A stretch of DNA of 64,000 nucleotides from positions 10,434,001 through 10,498,000 of the forward strand of contig LR990064.1 of assembly GCA_905147135.1 (NCBI GenBank), in the 5' to 3' direction. Each line of letters starts with the position of its first letter. Within the stretch, counting starts at the first letter, position 1. Under the pieces are notes generated by a model. That model had not been told where the DNA came from. It worked only from the letters and a program-made list of their open reading frames with translations, and searched no databases. The DNA is from Blastobasis lacticolella (Eukaryota; Arthropoda; Insecta; Lepidoptera; Blastobasidae). A program made the translations under genes and the position numbers. This document shows, piece after piece, positions 19,307 through 30,120 of the stretch.

Positions 19307-20129
19307 AAGAGGGATGTCATCAGTGACGTTTAGTGGTGCTGTGACGGTACCTGGTCAAAAATCACATTGGAAAGTGGAAAGTAGACAGTTTCGAGACTGG
19401 TACTTAATGAGCTGACTATGGATGATGTGTTCAAGGACCTTGGAGAGGAATGGTAAGCCGATGGGAAAGTACTCGTTGCCAGTGAATGGTTGAAAATGTG
19501 ACAGAGAATTGGTAAGAGTTCAGGGAGTAGGAGGGATATAATACGAGGACAGAAGTTATCGATGCCTACTTCAGTAGAAGTAATAGAAAGTATATGCTTC
19601 TTGACATCCTCCTCCGTGACAGATTTAAAGGAAAATTACGTACTCAGAGGGGGTGGCTACAAGCCTTTATATTTGGATCCAAGGTAACAGGTGGCTATTT
19701 AGTGGTGTAATTGAGTTGATTTAGATCAACAGAACTACCAAGAGATATTGGGGACTTACCAATACCTAGAGATCTATGGTACGCCTAGGCTTTTGCTGAG
19801 GCTGATTCATTGACCGACTTATGAATATGGCGTCTTTTTGCATTCCTATACCGACGACTGCAATAATTTCGGAGATACTTATAGCGTTCATGGTTTTGCT
19901 CGGCCGGATATTTCCTAAAGCGCCGCTTTGCATAGTCACGCTTCGCTATCAAAGATTTAATTTCTTCCATACTTCCATTCTTACATACGGTGCGGGCGGT
20001 CGTCGTAATTTTATCCTTTTCAGAGGTGCGAAGTTATCATATAGCCGCGAAAGTTAAATCTTCAACATTTTGAGTCAATGAGATCAGCACTAAGAACAGG
20101 AGTCCAATTAATACTCGCTGCGTCACTTT

Positions 20130-20876
20130 TCAACACCTCCAAGAGTATACGTCCAAAGCTACGGCAGAAGGTATATCTTGGTTTACGTTAAGGGGTTCTG
20201 TATTAAAAGAGAGGAATATTAAACCATAATATGAGAAGGAGGCGGATAATTGGCCATGAACAGCAACTTTATCGAGAGAAGAAGTAATCATTAGATCAAG
20301 AAGAGAAGGGGAGCAATTTGGACAATGATGCGTTGCAGAAAGTGGGATATGCAGAATGACCGAGGACAAGAGAGTCTGTAACTTGTTGGAGAGCACGTAT
20401 GTATTAAAGTCCTCTAAAATGAGAACATCATCATGATTGGGATAGGGATTGCAAAGCAAGCTGTCAAGAGAATTGAAATATTCTTTATGCCAAGAGGGAC
20501 TATAAAACACGGTACGCAGCATTTTTTTATGACGTACCGTTAATTCAATAAAGAGATATTCAGCAAAGCACGAGTACAGGTTTGGTAATGCACTGACAAC
20601 AGTGTATAAAATATCTTCACAAAGATAGATAGCGACACCACTACCTCCCGTGCCTGTCCGGTCATTGCGAATGAGTGCAAAGCCAGAGAGTACGAATTGA
20701 GAAGAGGGGAGAGAAGGTTTTAAGAAATATTTCGAAATAAGCACCGCATCAACAGGACTGTTGCTAAAGGATGTCAGTAAATCGGTGTAGTGGCCAGGAA
20801 TGCTGTGGGAATTTATATGCACAACATTAAAGTTGTTTGGGAATCTGGAAAGTGAATCCTTCAATTGATCACGCAC
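20130..20876 (-). pseudogene. LINE-4 copy A: APE-type endonuclease
   Basis: One open frame of 248 codons covers most of the domain: VVHINSHSIPGHYTDLL at the start, GSGVAIYL, then LEDFNTYV and LLDLMIT. The family motif is GDFN; here the glycine is replaced by glutamate (LEDFN), while copy B keeps LGDFN but has a stop further upstream. The C-terminal SDH-type motif has decayed. Confidence 0.75.
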
Positions 20877-21012
20877 ACAAGGACATGTGGCACCCTCAAT
20901 GTCATTATCAGAGTCAGCACTGAGAAAACTCTCAGCAGAAGAAGAGTAGGAGAAAAACTATCATCAATTTCCTGACGGCTAATCATACAATAAGCGAGCG
21001 GCCACACAGAAA

Positions 21013-21334
21013 AGACGCAGACACGTCGCGGACAGGGCACAGACGGGACGCGAACGCGACTTAAAACATACAGAAAAGACAGGGCACGGACGCGGCGCCG
21101 TCGCGAACCAGTCAAGAGCGTAGGCAAGACAAGGACAGCAAGCGCTGCTTGCGAGGCTAGGCTCCCCGCGCCCTGCCCGCACTCTCTGTCTCCCCGTCCT
21201 TTCTGTATGTTTAAAGTCGTGACTGCGACGCGTCCGCGCCCTGTCTTTGCTGTATGTTTTGCGTCGCGACGTTTCTATACATTTTATATGAAAGTAAATT
21301 GAAAGGGCGCCGCGTCTGCGACGTGTCTGCGTCT
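21013..21334. mobile_element. GC-rich TIR element (MITE-like), copy A
   Basis: The ends AGACGCAGACACGTCGCGGAC and, inverted, AGACGCAGACACGTCGCAGAC match at 20 of 21 positions. Inside are inverted copies of a sub-repeat (ACATACAG.AAAGACAGGGC). It has no coding potential and no clear TSD. It is present in B at 52418-52739, so it predates the duplication. Confidence 0.65.
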
Positions 21335-21689
21335 AACCTGCGTTAACCATTACTGTAACTAAGTATACTCAACTAAATACTACGACATTGAAACGTACCT
21401 TTTCAAATTGCAATATTTATAATTTTAAGTTGTGTTTGAATTCTTATGACTAGGATAAATTGTACTACTCCAAACATTGCCCTAGCCAATCTATTGACAG
21501 TGTACTTTACGTAATTATGTATTATTTTGACATTAACTTTCCGCTAAGGAAGCATTCCGTGCGTAATTTTGTAAATGACTGGGTCAACGATGATTACGGA
21601 CATCAGTCCGTAACTCGCGATCAAACATACGTCGACTAAAATCTGAGTTGTTAAACAACCCTACAACCCTACTGCCTCACTTGCTGGAA

Positions 21690-22330
21690 TTGGAAAAAAT
21701 CACGTAGACATATTAAGAAATGTGCGAAAGCAATATGTAAACAACAAAATTGAAAAATCTGATGGTAATGTATGTCGCAACGTGTGGCGCGCCATAGCGT
21801 CGGAGACATGCAAGTCGCGCAGCAGGGATAGCGCACTGGACGTGCTGGTGAGCCGGTCGGCGGGCGACTGCCGCGCCGCGCGCGCAGTTGCCGCCGCCGA
21901 GCGACTCAACCAGTACTATATACAGGTAAACAATGGCAGTATAATACGACCGTGCGTGGAAGACGCTATGCATAATCTATCCTTCATGATACTAATCAGG
22001 CCACTTTTCAATTCGATTCTTTTTCGCTGGAACAGATGTTAACTGCCTTAAAGGGTATAAAACGTAAACATTCCCAAGATATCATTGACATGTCCACCTT
22101 TGTTATTGACTATCTTCCCCCTGTGGTAATATCACTTCTACTACAGTTATTTAGCAAATGCGTATCATTAGGTGAATATCCTGACGCACTCAAAATGGTC
22201 AAAGTGCAGTCTATATATAGAGGCAAAGGTGAAATGCATCTGCCCAAACATTTTAGATCAATATCGCAAATCCCTGTCATGTCTAAAGTATTCGAACAAT
22301 TATTAAGCATAACAATAATCTTTATTCAAT
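21690..22330 (+). pseudogene. LINE-5 copy A, 5' segment: linker and RT fingers
   Basis: The segment reads RKQYVNNKIEKSDGNVC, an Arg/Ala-rich linker (AARAVAAAERLNQYYIQ), then FDSFSLEQMLTALKGIKRK, MSTFVIDYLP and QIPVMSKVFEQLL, the RT finger motifs. In A a 7-bp loss near 21984 splits it, while B reads through (53187-53756). It stops abruptly where LINE-6 is inserted and resumes at about 26300. No endonuclease precedes it, so LINE-5 is 5'-truncated. Confidence 0.75.
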
Positions 22331-22567
22331 AAAAAACTGATTACATAATTTCCAAGTAGATACTGAAGCCTGTGGTAGTTAAAACTGTGTTACAGGCCTC
22401 AGTTCTTCCCAAATTCTGTAGTTGAATTTTTGTAGGTACATAGTACTCAACCGTTGGTAAACTTATAATACAGATTTAATGACATATAAGTATAAATACA
22501 GTAAACATACTATAGAGGTATTCTAAAGATAAAAGAGGTACATTACATTTAATATGCATTTATGTGT

Positions 22568-22607
22568 GATGTATGTGTGTGTGTGTTGTGTGTGTTGTGT
22601 GTGTGTA

Positions 22608-22640
<33 letters not shown>

Positions 22641-22692
22641 GTGCGTGTGCGCGCGCGTGTTTGTGTGGTGTGTGTGTGTGTGTGTGTGTGTA
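22568..22692. repeat. TG-rich microsatellite in LINE-6 3' UTR (copy A)
   Basis: Interrupted (TG)n with TATG, GCGC and TTG variants, about 125 bp. Copy B has about 110 bp (53992-54101). Alternating purine-pyrimidine tracts like this can form Z-DNA. Confidence 0.9.
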
Positions 22693-22715
22693 CATGTTTT
22701 TAAATGATTAATTAT

Positions 22716-23237
22716 TTATTCTATCCTACGAAACAGATTTTCAGTAGCATCATAGTCAAATTCTTGAAGTTTTTCTATAATTAGTTTTTGAAATTGGTGA
22801 TTGGTGAGCTTGTTGACCGCTTTTATATCTTTATTTAATGTATTATATAGCATTGGGGCATAATAGTCATAACTTCTGTTGGCAAACACGGTGTTACATT
22901 TGGGCAGAGGTACTCGTGCTACTCGTTTGTTGCACTGTGGAAGACTTGGAACAGTGGAACGATGATATCTTCGTAAACTCTGGTAAATAAACTGTTTTCT
23001 AACGGACAAAATGTTGCATAGTCTATATAATTCCGTGGTAGGGTGTCGAAATCGAAGCCGATACATGACCTTCAGTATGGCGCGCTGAACACGTTCAACT
23101 TCAATGAGGTACGTTTTTGCTGCACATCCCCAGACACTAATGCAATATGAAATAATGCTTTGACACAGGGACCTGTATGTTAATACAAGAATTTCATGTG
23201 TGGCAACATCTCTCAGATTTTTAAACACAACGCACAT
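22716..23237 (-). pseudogene. LINE-6 copy A: RT C-terminal domain
   Basis: The frame repeats FKNLRDVATHEILVLTYR through SVWGCA (the tandem duplication), then continues to the normal end: AKTYLIEVERVQRAILKVM, RHPTTELYRLC, SVRKQFIYQSLRRYH, VFANRSYDYYAPMLYN. It shows what the intact C-terminus looked like before the 110-bp duplication broke it. Confidence 0.8.
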
Positions 23238-23341
23238 CCCCAGACACTAATGCAATATGAAATAATGCTTTGACACAGGGACCTGTATGTTAATACAAGA
23301 ATTTCATGTGTGGCAACATCTCTCAGATTTTTAAACACATG
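23122..23341. repeat. 110-bp tandem duplication inside LINE-6 (copy A)
   Basis: Units 23122-23231 and 23232-23341 are virtually identical (each starts GCACATCCCCAGACAC). The period, 110, is not a multiple of three, so the RT frame breaks. It is present in B at 54532-54751. Confidence 0.9.
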
Positions 23342-25498
23342 TATCAGCTTTCTTGCTCTGGTTGTGACTCCAGCTATTTGTGGTCCCCAGTTAAATCTGT
23401 CATCTAGGATGACACCTAAATACTTAATATTGTTAACACGTGTGAGGTAACTACATTGGCAACAGCCCGGTATACAGTCTCTTCTGTTACATGGATATGC
23501 ATGTATCTGTAGTTTGAAGCTATTATTGGGGCTATTGCGAGCTGTTATTCCGAAGCACATGTATTTAGTCTTAGCCACATTCAAGGTAAGTAGGCTGTCC
23601 TCTAACCAGGCAGTGACCTTGCTCAAGCCAGATTCCGCCACACATCGCACCTTATTCCATGTGGATCCATGAAACAGAAGAACCGTATTGTCAGCAAACA
23701 TGAATATATCCGAGCTTTCTAGTTTGAGGTTGCATAGTGCGTTTACGTAAATAATAAACAATGTCGGTCCAAGGGTACTTCCTTGTGGTACACCAAATGA
23801 GCAGGAGGCATTATTACTTAAACACCCGTTTATCCTGACTCTCTGTGTCCTTCCACCTAGATAAGAATGAAACCATGCAAGAGGAATTCCCCTAACTCCT
23901 AAGTTTTGCAGTCTTGACAAAAGTATGGGAATTGACACCGTGTCAAAAGCCTTTTGAAGGTCCAGGAATACTCCAAGGCATCTCTCATTCCCATCCAAGT
24001 AGGATCGCACCCTTGTTGTTAGATTAAGAACGGCATCCTCAGTAGACCTACCCCTCCTAAACCCATATTGCTGTCCATTGAGTAAATTGTACCTTTCTAA
24101 GAATGATACTAGCCTATTGTTGACAATTTTTTCAATTACCTTTGAAAGGGTTGGGATAAGGGAAATTGGCCTATAATTAGTTGCAAGGTCTTTTTCTCCA
24201 GCTTTATATATTGCTTTTTTAAAATCTTCAGGAAATATGCCTGTTTCAAGACTAATATTTACTAGATGTGTAATTTGTTCTATTATGTATATGTAAATAT
24301 ATTTTAGAAAGTTTGTAGATATATTGTCCCATCCTGGGGCACTGTTAGATTTTAAACTAAGAATTGTTTTGTAAACCTCTAGACAGTCAGTGGGAATAAG
24401 TGTTAAAGAATTTAGGGAGGAGCCTAAAGAGGCCGCCTTCTTCGCTAGATCAGCCTCTGTCAGTCCTAGTTTTAGCAAAGTATAATTAGCCAGATTATGC
24501 CCTATTGAAGTAAAATAGTTATTTACGTCATTAAGAGAGTCAATATCATTGTTTTTAGTACGTAGTAATTCTTCAGCTGTTGAGGTATTTTTGTTTAGAT
24601 TACATATATCCTTAATTAGAGACCACGTTTTCTTGGTATTACCCGCATTTTCAGCAAAACGAGTTTGGTAGTACCGATTTTTTGCAGACTTAATGATGTG
24701 ATTACATGTATTACGATATCTGTGGTAGGCTTCTGTTGCATTATTATTATTTGGCGTACTTTTCGCTTTTATTTGGAGTTTGTTTCTTTTTCTTATCGAT
24801 TTCAAGAGTCCCGGCGTAATCCACGGTTTTATACATTGTTTCCTATGTGGTACTGTAATTGTCTTACTATTATTGTTAATTGCAAACTGGATTTTAGTTA
24901 CTAAATGTCGTGCTGCTATGTTTACATCTGTTATCTGCAAAAATGCAGTCCAGTTTTCTTCAGCTAATTGGGTCTTTACCGCATCGTGATCAATTTTGAG
25001 TTTATGCTTTATTGGGGCAGCTTTTGAGATCTCTACATCATTTATTAACAGAAGTATGGGTGAATGGTCTGTAAGATGCTCAAATACAGCTGTTTCCCAT
25101 TTTGACTGTGTTTTGACCATAAAATGATCAATGCATGTCTTGCTACGTGTCGGTTTGTCTATTCCTTGTAAAAGACCATGGTACGCCATAAGACTCAAGT
25201 AATACGTTCCGAAACTGTTTATCTCCCCAGGTAGAGTATTTATATTTATATCACCTGTCAATATAACAGACTTAGTGGTTATATTTTGTAAAACATTATC
25301 AAGTGAATTCAGGTAATTGATAGGGTTGCAAAAACATGGAGGTCTGTATGAACATAATAGAGTGCATTTATTTTGTAAGCACAGTACTAAACAATTTCCG
25401 TCACTAATATTTGGTTCATTCACCGTTGCCGAGATGCCCTTACGCACGTAAACTACTACACCATCGTTTTTATTTAAGGATTTTTTTTTATGAAACAA
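23213..25498 (-). pseudogene. LINE-6 copy A: endonuclease and RT, 761 codons
   Basis: Motifs in order: GVVVYVRKG, ILTGDININTLPG (GDxN site), DHSPILLLI, linker FAENAGNTKKTWSLIKDI, SAPGWDNIS, ATNYRPISLIP, GQQYGFRRGRSTEDA, motif A LDLQKAFDTVS, motif B FGVPQGSTLGPTLF, motif C MFADNTVLLF, then the C-terminal SYCISVWG. Motif C should be FADD; here the second aspartate is asparagine, which should abolish RT activity. B has FADD but AFN in motif A. A 110-bp tandem duplication ends the frame early at CALCLKI, and four codons present in B (KKAIVVPIYK) are lost. Confidence 0.85.
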
Positions 25499-25505
25499 TT
25501 GAAAT

Positions 25506-25790
25506 TCAGGTAATGGTGGTGGATTTTTTTTTATTCGCGTCAGTCCAGCACTCAGTAAGCACCATCACATCTACATATATTTTAAGGGAAGACACAAGCA
25601 CCAGAAAATTATCCATGTTATGGTGAATACTTCTAATGTTAGCTGTAATCACGGTAAGAGTATTGGAGTCTACTTGAAGTGACGGGGAGTACTTCGAAAC
25701 ATCATCAATTTTAATATATGTCGGACTAGCCAATCTATCTATGTCATCAAGAATGTTAACGTTTTGTAAGTCGAATTTTAAAGTTTATTA
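25506..25790 (-). pseudogene. LINE-6 copy A: start of endonuclease
   Basis: The frame reads DIDRLASPTYIKIDDVS, ITANIRSIHHNMDNF (the conserved first block) and LTECWTDANKKK. A one-base slip in the run of A/T bases at 25525-25535 then sends it into a stop; the reading continues in the next frame (PPPLPEFQLFHKKKS). B has the same slip, so it is old. Confidence 0.75.
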
Positions 25791-26299
25791 TACTATTGCC
25801 TATATTTTGGTGATTAATATTTAGTTTCTTGTGTGCGGTAGGTAATACTCGGCCGTAGTATACGTAATAATATTGCGTCATGTGGATAGAACAGTATGAT
25901 ATCAATGCAATTGATTTAGTAGAATAAAATATACATGTTGATTGTTGGAATTGTGTGTGTGATTGTATTTTTGTAGTGTTATACCTATTTTTGATAGTAA
26001 TTTTGTGTGTGTTGTATGTGTTCACATTCATGTAATAGTGATAACCTATTAAGTATAGCTTTAGGTTTTTATTTAATATAATAAAAGTAAAGCATGCATT
26101 AATTAACATATTTTTAGGTGTCGTTCTAAAGTAAGATTCTAGGTATTTTACTGTTAGTCAAAAACTTGTGGTTGGCAAATTTTGTATGTATTCCTTTGTA
26201 TTAATTATAATAGGTTTGGCATGCTCCGTTCGTTTTAGATAGACTCTTCCGCCTGCCGCCCAACATCGCGCATAAGTATTTTCCTTCGTGTAATCTCAA

Positions 26300-27509
26300 G
26301 CATCTCTCTGCTGAATATTTTTACCTCTAATAACCTTTTGAATCGACAACAATATGCGTACCGTAGGGGAGTGTCCACTACCGATGCCGCGCGTGACGTC
26401 ACCACCAAAGTAATGGCCCATCTGGAGGGCGGTCGGTAGGTAGCAGCCATAATTTCGAGATGGTTGACGACAATTTACTCCTAGTAAAACTAGAAAAGTA
26501 TGGTTTGAGTGGTAACTCCCTCAAACTAATGGAGTCGTTCCTTGGCAATCGTAAGCAGAGCACTTACGTTGAGAGTTGGAAATCAGATCTGGAATCTATA
26601 GGTGCCACAGCCGTTCCCCAGGGATCGGTAATGGGGAATAATCTGTTTCTTATACTGGTTAATGACATCACGACTGCTTGTTCCGAGTGTGAATGTGTAG
26701 TGTTCGCGGATGACTATGAACTTCTAAAACAACATTTGAACGAGGCAATGATTCAATTACCGAAATGGTTCTCACCTAATGGCATGCGCTTAAATGTTGA
26801 AAAGACTAATATAGTTCATTTCCAATTAAGAAAAACCAGAGGTCACGAATTGCACGTTGCCGTGGACGGTGTACCCGTTCCGCAAGTTGACAATGTTCGT
26901 TACTTGGGATTTACCATTGACGCTGGCCTAACGTGGACCCCACACATTGACACTACCTGTGATAAACTGTCATCAGCGTGCTTTGCGTTGTCTAGGCTAA
27001 GGTACACCCTCACGACAGAAAACATTAAGACAGCCTACTTCGATTATTTCCATTCCGTTCTTACTTACGGTGTTGATTTGTGCGCTGACCGTGAGAGAAT
27101 GTTTCGAGTTCGAAAACGCGCCGTACGTCTGGTAGCCAGAAAACCGATAGACCATCCAGCGCAGGACTTGTTTAGAACCCTAAAGATCCTCACCCTTCCC
27201 AGTGTTTATATCTACCAGATCGCTAACCTAGTCACGAAAAACTTAACTGCATACCCTACAAACGGTCAACAGCATAATTTAAACACCCGGTATCGCCACC
27301 ACTTGTTTGTTCCCCCAAGGTGGTTAACCAAAACAAATACTTCCCTGCATGTTATAGGTCCTAAGGTCTATAACTCCTTACCCTGTGACATAAAGGATGC
27401 TATCTCGGACAAGGTATTCGCGAAGAAACTCAAACGTCTACTGATTGATATGGCACCATACTCAATTACTGAGTTCTTTACGAACATAAAATCGTTGACC
27501 CAGTCATGA
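26300..27509 (+). pseudogene. LINE-5 copy A, 3' segment: RT palm to C-terminus
   Basis: From 26300 the frame reads LLNIFTSNNLLNRQQYAYRRG and TTDAARDVTTKVMAHLEGG, then TAG at 26437-26439. After a shift, 26460-27509 is open for 349 codons: MVDDNLLLVKLEKYG, motif B VPQGSVMGNNLFL, motif C VFADDYELL, YLGFTIDAGLTWTPHI, then a YGVDLCADRERMFRVRKRAVR region replacing the usual WG motif. The catalytic FADD is kept. The upstream half lies at 21690-22330. Confidence 0.8.
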
Positions 27510-27739
27510 AACCTTGGTTCATATTTATATGTAATCGAGTGATAAAACTGTATATACCTACCTAAATCGAATCGAATTTAATGTAATTAAGCGAGACAAT
27601 ATATGACATTAAAATTAATTATAATAATAATAGACAAAAATTATACCAATATATTATCTAATTGATATTACTATAAAATAGACATGTAAATATTATTATT
27701 TATGAATATTAATTATAATAATTAATATTCATAAATAAT
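27510..27739 (+). other. LINE-5 3' UTR and palindrome at the right edge of copy A
   Basis: The UTR is A/T-rich. Copy B has about 44 bp more near 58940-58985, so A carries a deletion at about 27522. The end of A/B similarity (27708) falls within an inverted repeat: arms 27695-27714 and 27720-27739 are perfect over 20 bp (ATTATTTATGAATATTAATT and its complement) around a 5-bp spacer. Confidence 0.75.
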
Positions 27740-29760
27740 AAAAAATAAAAATATATAAAAAAAAAAGCATTTTCTGTGTGGCCGCACGCTTATTATTTTG
27801 TGCTTTGATATGAAATAATATGTGGTATGATAACATTGATGTGATAACTATGATATGATAACAACCCTTCTTTCTGTTCACGAGAACTATACAATACTGT
27901 TAGCCAAATTACTAACTACTAGCTCATATAATGATTATTTCAGGTATACTTACATATTCTGGCGCCAGTGCTAGCTGTGGAAAATAATTGATAAAATATG
28001 AAAACTGGTCCGTATCTATCATTTTGCTATTGCCTATATGTTTATTTGTTAAGACTTAAGTTTTTGGCGGTTTCAGTACATGTGAGTAAACTTTCCAGAC
28101 GACTTTTTTCAAACGGACTTTATAAAGAATTACAAGGGATTGGAAGGAATTTACGACTCGTGATTTATTTACATAAAGGAAACATTCCGTTAGCGCAACG
28201 TATGTTTTCAGCTGTAGTATTTGTAGAATTAAAATAGTAATTGTGTAACACTTCTGCACAAGGGGTCGATAGCGACCCATAAATATATTTGATCACTATA
28301 TTTGAGTATAAAATTTATTCCAAATGTTTTTTTAATTCACTATCAAGAGATAAGTAAACCATCTTATTTTATAGTGAAATCACCTTACAGGTATATTTAT
28401 ACACACACAACTATGCCTCCATTTTTATGAGTCATTTCTTCAACAACTAATTTGTGTCTATGCTTTAGTAGATAAATCTCTTACCCGCTGAAAATCCAAC
28501 AATATATGGATTAAATACCCGATTAGATTCACAAAAAATCTACTTTCCTAAAACTTGTCGTTTTGGTCAAAAATGACCCATATATGCATATGGGATAAGC
28601 TGGTGAGACGGTGTAGATGTGGCAAAGTGTGTTGCCATAAGGACCGAGACGGCGTTATGCTGACAAGTGCAAACTCGATTAAATACCGGTGTTGTGCTCA
28701 TTGCAGCCCTTTCCGACTACCGCGGGTATTCGGGGTCTGTCCTCAGTCCGTCATGTTTCTCTTCGGCTGTGACGTGGCAAGGACTGTTTTAATTAAGTAC
28801 GAACATACGTTACGTTATATCATAAATAAGTAATTTATTCTTACCTTTTTTTCGTTGTTGGCCTGAAATTCAGAATTAATTACTATTGTTAGGGGTGGTC
28901 CAGTTCTTAACAATGAGAATTCATTTTATAAATTATAATTCGAGAAGATAATGGTGCGTTCACAGAAGTGGAGCATAGAAATGAAACAAAAACAGAATCC
29001 ATCGTACCATAAAGGGGCCAGGTGCTAGTGGCGTGCCTAGGGTTTCAGAGTAAGGCAAGCCGAGAGATGAAGTTTTTGCAGTTTTTACGGTTATGAAAAC
29101 AAATCCATCTTTTTGCCACATTACTGATTAATCCTCACTTATCACTCTTCAGTTTTATTCTAGCAATATAACTTGTGAGAGAGAACAACCAACAATCCAA
29201 TGAGTTGGGTACACTGATCTATGAAATTGTCTTATAAGTGATTTACTAAACTGAGAAATAGGTACGTAAATTGGGCGTAGGTTTTAGCAAGGAAATAATT
29301 TGTTATTTTCTGAACGATGTTTAAAAACTTTACCTTTTCCGTGCAAATCAAAACTTGTGCACATTTTAAATCATCACATGGGACTTTACTTCCTCTATTG
29401 TTGATCAATCCAATTAAATCACTTTTACAACAAAAACAACACAAAACTAATTACTATACTTATCCGTTCAAACAAAACAATAGTGAAGTTGGTACTTATT
29501 TCAGCATTCAACAAACGTACCTACCGCGCATGCGCGAAGTTGCACATCCGTGTACAACTTCATACGCATGCAGGGCTTAAAGTCTCGAATAATTTACTAT
29601 ATAAACAAACGTATAGTTATATCTCAGTATAGGACAGTTTTCATATGTAAGAAAGAGACATACCGGCCGGAATCGAAGCCCGCTTACAAGCCCGCGCGTG
29701 CGAGCGAGATGACTGGCCGCATCTCAATTTCAACCCAGTCTCAACGTGTGCGTTCGGATC
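27740..29760. other. Spacer between copies: no gene recognised
   Basis: AT-rich at first. GGTCGATAGCGACC (28265-28278) and GGTCAAAAATGACC (28565-28578) are two short palindromes of the same GGTC...GACC form. The frame 28555-28833 is Cys-rich (RRCRCGKVCCH, YRCCAHC) but matches no family I know. GTGGCGTGCCTAGGGTTTCAG near 29031 resembles a common lepidopteran repeat. An imperfect 20-bp inverted repeat based on GCATGCG..GAAGTTG spans about 29528-29574. Confidence 0.4.
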
Positions 29761-29832
29761 GTGTTTCGTAACCTAGGCGCACGATGGCGCTTCTTCGGCG
29801 CGGCGGTGTGCACGTAGTTTGAAAAGTATTAG

Positions 29833-29860
29833 GAGCGCGAACTTTAAAAAGTTCGCGCTC
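29833..29860. other. Perfect 12-bp palindrome with TAAA loop
   Basis: GAGCGCGAACTT, then TAAA, then AAGTTCGCGCTC. It lies in a GC-richer patch (29660-29860) of the spacer. It is the shape of a transposon end pair or a hairpin but has no further support. Confidence 0.7.
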
Positions 29861-30046
29861 GCATTACCTTTTTTGATCGATAATTATTTTTATAAGGCAA
29901 GCCCGGCTTTTGGGCTTGTATGACAGTAACGCCACTGCCAGGTGCATGAAAGATGTGACAAAATCCTTTGTTCTTATCAGGTCTCACAACGCGCCGCCAT
30001 TTCGTACCGATAACACGTATTTTTCTTTGATGAAAATTATTTATAA

Positions 30047-30120
30047 ATGCCGTCATATGTGGTCAAATGTTATAAAATTAACGTGAAAAATTTTTAAAAA
30101 TCAGTAGGAATTACCTACGA
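30047..30120 (+). pseudogene. Possible THAP-like N-terminal remnant
   Basis: The plus strand reads MPSYVVKCYKINVKNF, a stop, then KSVGITY. THAP DNA-binding domains start MP.C.V..C.N and soon have a G(I/V)(S/T)(F/Y)H block. The first cysteine is tyrosine here and no downstream zinc ligands can be followed. Such domains occur in P-element-like transposases and host factors. The resemblance may be chance. Confidence 0.2.

Larger units (their letters stand above)
18560..20990 (-). mobile_element. LINE-4 (Jockey/CR1-type), degraded, copy A
   Basis: On the minus strand the order is endonuclease (20876 to 20130), linker (about 19970-19785: AKRDYAKRRFRKYP, RNAKRRHIHKSVNE), RT palm (about 19306-19010) and RT thumb (18764-18573, NLSWVPQVNKVSKKI). 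Many shifts separate the parts. A TIR element begins 23 bp beyond its upstream edge at 21013. No ORF1 can be recognised. Confidence 0.75.
22310..26235 (-). mobile_element. LINE-6 (non-LTR retrotransposon), inserted into LINE-5, copy A
   Basis: The element holds endonuclease and RT on the minus strand, a 3' UTR containing a TG microsatellite (22568-22692) and a tail of AATAAAGATTATT type at 22310-22335 (one unit in A, two in B). The 5' limit is not sharp: the frame starts about 25790, and 25790-26235 looks like 5' UTR. It splits LINE-5, and because both A and B show it, the insertion predates the duplication. Confidence 0.78.
2017..27708. repeat. Large direct duplication, copy A
   Basis: This stretch is collinear with 33333-59177 over about 25.7 kb in the same orientation. 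The order of LINEs, SINEs and TIR elements is identical. Differences are scattered substitutions plus indels: TIR element 7478-7651 only in A, TIR element 34800-34999 only in B, a 248-bp loss in B (A 16725-16972), about 0.3 kb extra in B near 43480-43800, and a loss of about 44 bp in A near 27522. The right limit is sharp, inside a palindrome at 27695-27739. The left limit coincides with the end of a gypsy LTR. Either a genomic segmental duplication or uncollapsed haplotypes would explain it. Confidence 0.93.

Noticed and set aside
20861..21182. Arg/Ser-rich minus-strand frames
   Set aside because: They are reading frames across the GC-rich TIR element 21013-21334.
22568..22692. CRISPR-like or minisatellite array
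   Set aside because: It is a plain interrupted TG microsatellite in a LINE 3' UTR.
28265..28578. piggyBac ends (GGTC..GACC palindromes)
   Set aside because: The two palindromes are 300 bp apart, without TTAA flanks or matching long ends.
28555..28833. Cys-rich 92-codon frame as a zinc-finger protein
   Set aside because: The spacing of cysteines fits no family I know and no flanking motif supports it.
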